DNA from: Candidatus Margulisiibacteriota bacterium
GTDB taxonomy: Bacteria; Margulisbacteria; WOR-1; O2-12-FULL-45-9; XYB2-FULL-48-7
Direction of reading: 5' to 3'
Length of the DNA stretch: 26,026 nt
Assembly (NCBI GenBank): GCA_028717325.1
Contig: JAQUOB010000001.1
Location: 1-26,026 of the forward strand
A model generated the notes under the pieces. It was not told the DNA's origin. It searched no databases and saw only the letters and a list, made by a program, of their open reading frames with translations. A program made the position numbers and the translations under genes. Positions within the stretch are counted from its first letter, which is position 1; the number at the start of each line of letters is the position of its first letter. Below, piece after piece: positions 24,719 to 26,026 of this stretch.

Positions 24719-25465
24719 CTAACCACCCTGCCCCTTGATATCCAGGATCTCTTCAGGAGAAAGTATTACCGTCGACAAGATGTCGGCCTTGGCCAGCGTG
24801 ACGATTGTCTCCATGTCAAGCGCCTGGGAAACATGAAAAGGATGCGCATAGAACCGCTCAAGTGCACAGAGGTGCGCGCCACAGCCCAATTCGTCACCTA
24901 TATCCATGACCAGCTGGCGGATATAAGTGCCTTTGGAGCAGAGCACGGAGAACATAAAGCGGTTGGCGGTTGCGAGGGGCGTTTCGTTTTGCGTCAGGCG
25001 TAATTCGTAAATATTGATCTTTCGCGGTTGTCTTTTAACCTCGATCCCCTGCCGGGCTAACTCATACAGCTTCTTGCCTTTGATCTTAACCGCCGAATAC
25101 ATCGGCGGCACCTGCTCGATCTCTCCGGTATATTTGGTAAATATTGCCTCAATTTGTGATTTAGAAATTGGGATTTGAAGTTTGTTTTGAGGTTGGAGGT
25201 TTGAAGTTTGGATTTTACCTTCAGCATCTCCGGTATCTGTTCTTACGCCAAGGACCATCTCCCCATTGTACCCCTTGTCGCCGTTGAGAAAGTATTGGAT
25301 CGATTTGGTGGCTTTGCCGAGGAAGACGGGCAGGACGCCGGTGGCCATGGGATCGAGCGTGCCGGAGTGGCCGACTTTTTTCACCCTGGTCAGGTTCCTG
25401 ATCTTGGCTACCACATCGAAAGAGGTCCAGCCTTTGGGTTTATTGACGATGATTATGCCGTCCAT
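24719..25465 (-). CDS. truB: tRNA pseudouridine-55 synthase TruB
   Basis: This enzyme converts U55 to pseudouridine in the T-loop of tRNAs. It has 248 residues. The catalytic motif GHSGTLDPMATGVLP is at residues 32-46, with the nucleophile Asp38. The N-terminal KPKGWTSFDVV, the QVPPMYSAVKIKGKKLYELAR block and GTYIRQLVMDIG are all typical. Residues about 83-104 (QTSNLQPQNKLQIPISKSQ) are encoded by an AACTTCAAACC-type dispersed repeat that takes the place of a variable loop in other TruB proteins. It follows nrnA by one base (TAACATG) and abuts ligA, so it is in the middle of an operon. Confidence 0.97.
   Translation of the reverse strand: MDGIIIVNKPKGWTSFDVVAKIRNLTRVKKVGHSGTLDPMATGVLPVFLGKATKSIQYFLNGDKGYNGEMVLGVRTDTGDAEGKIQTSNLQPQNKLQIPISKSQIEAIFTKYTGEIEQVPPMYSAVKIKGKKLYELARQGIEVKRQPRKINIYELRLTQNETPLATANRFMFSVLCSKGTYIRQLVMDIGDELGCGAHLCALERFYAHPFHVSQALDMETIVTLAKADILSTVILSPEEILDIKGQGG
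25153..25217. repeat. AACTTCAAACCTCC-type repeat inside truB
   Basis: On the minus strand it reads as units of AAACTTCAAACCTCCAACC and then AAATCCCAATTTCTAA. The same blocks occur between uvrA and the 37-aa gene (6847-6974). In truB it is translated in frame as part of a surface loop. The two copies in one window indicate a dispersed family. Confidence 0.75.
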
Positions 25466-25466
25466 G

Positions 25467-26026
25467 TTACACCAGGAACTTTAAAGCTTTCATATGCTTT
25501 ATGACATCGCGAATAACAAGATGCTCCACTTCTTCGATCCGGCCGTCGATCACGGCGCCGGCCGCTTTGAGGTGACCGCCACCGCCGAACCGCCGCGCGA
25601 TCTCCGAAACATTGACCCGTTCCTTGGAGCGGAAGTTGATCTTGACGCGGCCCTTCTCTTCCCGGAAGAAGATCGCCACTTCCACCCCTTCGATCGAGCG
25701 GACCGAGTCGACGATGCCGACCACGTCTTCCGACCGGGCGCCGGCTTCTTCCATCATCTCTTCGGTCACGACCGCCCAGCCGATCTTTCTGTCATCGGAA
25801 AATTTGATGTTCGACAGCGCTAACCCGGAGATCCTGACCGCCGGGACCGATTTATTATCGTAAATATGGGTCGTCAGCTCGTGGGTATTGACGCCGGCCT
25901 TGATCAGTTCGGCCGCGATCAGGAAAGTTTTTGCCGTCGTGTTGTCGTAGCGAAAATTGCCGGTGTCGGTGATGATCGAGGTGTAGAGGCAATCGGCGAT
26001 CTTTTTGTCCAGTTTGATCTTTAAGA
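25467..26026 (-). CDS. nrnA: DHH-DHHA1 family phosphoesterase NrnA-like, N-terminus cut by window edge
   Basis: The 185 visible residues are the C-terminal part of a bifunctional oligoribonuclease/PAP phosphatase-type protein (about 320 residues when complete). The reading frame enters at base 26024 and is open to the TAA at 25467. It shows YTSIITDTGNFRYDNTT, the last DHH-domain motif with its metal-binding Asp, and the DHHA1 domain signature ARRFGGGGHLKAAGA near the end. NrnA degrades short oligoribonucleotides and dephosphorylates 3'-phosphoadenosine 5'-phosphate. The truB-nrnA order is common in bacteria, and rbfA is expected further upstream. The Met at 25769 is internal and is not the start. 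Confidence 0.93.
   Translation of the reverse strand, partial: LKIKLDKKIADCLYTSIITDTGNFRYDNTTAKTFLIAAELIKAGVNTHELTTHIYDNKSVPAVRISGLALSNIKFSDDRKIGWAVVTEEMMEEAGARSEDVVGIVDSVRSIEGVEVAIFFREEKGRVKINFRSKERVNVSEIARRFGGGGHLKAAGAVIDGRIEEVEHLVIRDVIKHMKALKFLV

Noticed and set aside
25467..25769. A 100-aa gene starting at the Met at 25769
   Set aside because: The same frame is open to the window edge and encodes the conserved DHH motif upstream, so the gene is a truncated nrnA, not a short gene.

Overview
All supported protein genes in this window lie on the minus strand and are packed almost end to end; the largest stretch without a gene is about 130 bases. Read in the direction of transcription (right to left), the order is: nrnA (cut by the right edge), truB, ligA, a PD-(D/E)XK nuclease gene, a Y1 HUH transposase gene, a TrmH/SpoU methyltransferase gene, pheS, pheT, mutS, two small exported paralogs, a 48-aa DUF5679-like zinc-ribbon gene, dnaE, hisI, uvrA, a 37-aa membrane peptide gene, dnaB, an lptD/ostA-like gene, tmk, alaS and ruvX (cut by the left edge). 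Most of these are core information-processing and DNA-repair genes, many overlapping by 1 to 26 bases or separated by a few bases, so they probably form a few long transcripts.

The organism is a bacterium with an outer membrane, because an LptD/OstA-like protein and several signal-peptide proteins are present. It has a DnaE-type replicase, full-length repair enzymes and moderate-to-high GC. The gene pairs alaS-ruvX, truB-nrnA and trmH-pheS-pheT are widespread in Firmicutes-like and deep-branching bacteria. Together this suggests an uncultured diderm lineage (a Margulisbacteria/WOR-1-like group is a guess), but no ribosomal RNA is present to settle it.

The unusual content is in the repeats. 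Seven copies of one imperfect palindrome share the core GCGAY-TRAAC-RTCGC, GG..CC outer arms and one bulged base. Two copies sit between alaS and ruvX, two lie in frame inside mutS, one forms the 3' end of the transposase gene, and two lie between ligA and the nuclease gene. This looks like a REP-type family with a resident IS200/REP-associated transposase. The copies also bracket an AT-rich nuclease-plus-transposase cassette inserted between ligA and trmH. Other low-complexity repeats have entered truB, ligA, dnaE, mutS and the uvrA 3' flank, always in frame and usually at loops or linkers between domains.

Three good sigma70-like promoters are visible: before the DUF5679-like gene, before dnaE and before dnaB. 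The last two would give almost leaderless mRNAs, and the dnaE promoter lies inside a terminator hairpin. PheT lacks the usual tRNA-binding OB-fold domain near its N terminus. No tRNA, rRNA, CRISPR array or origin was found.
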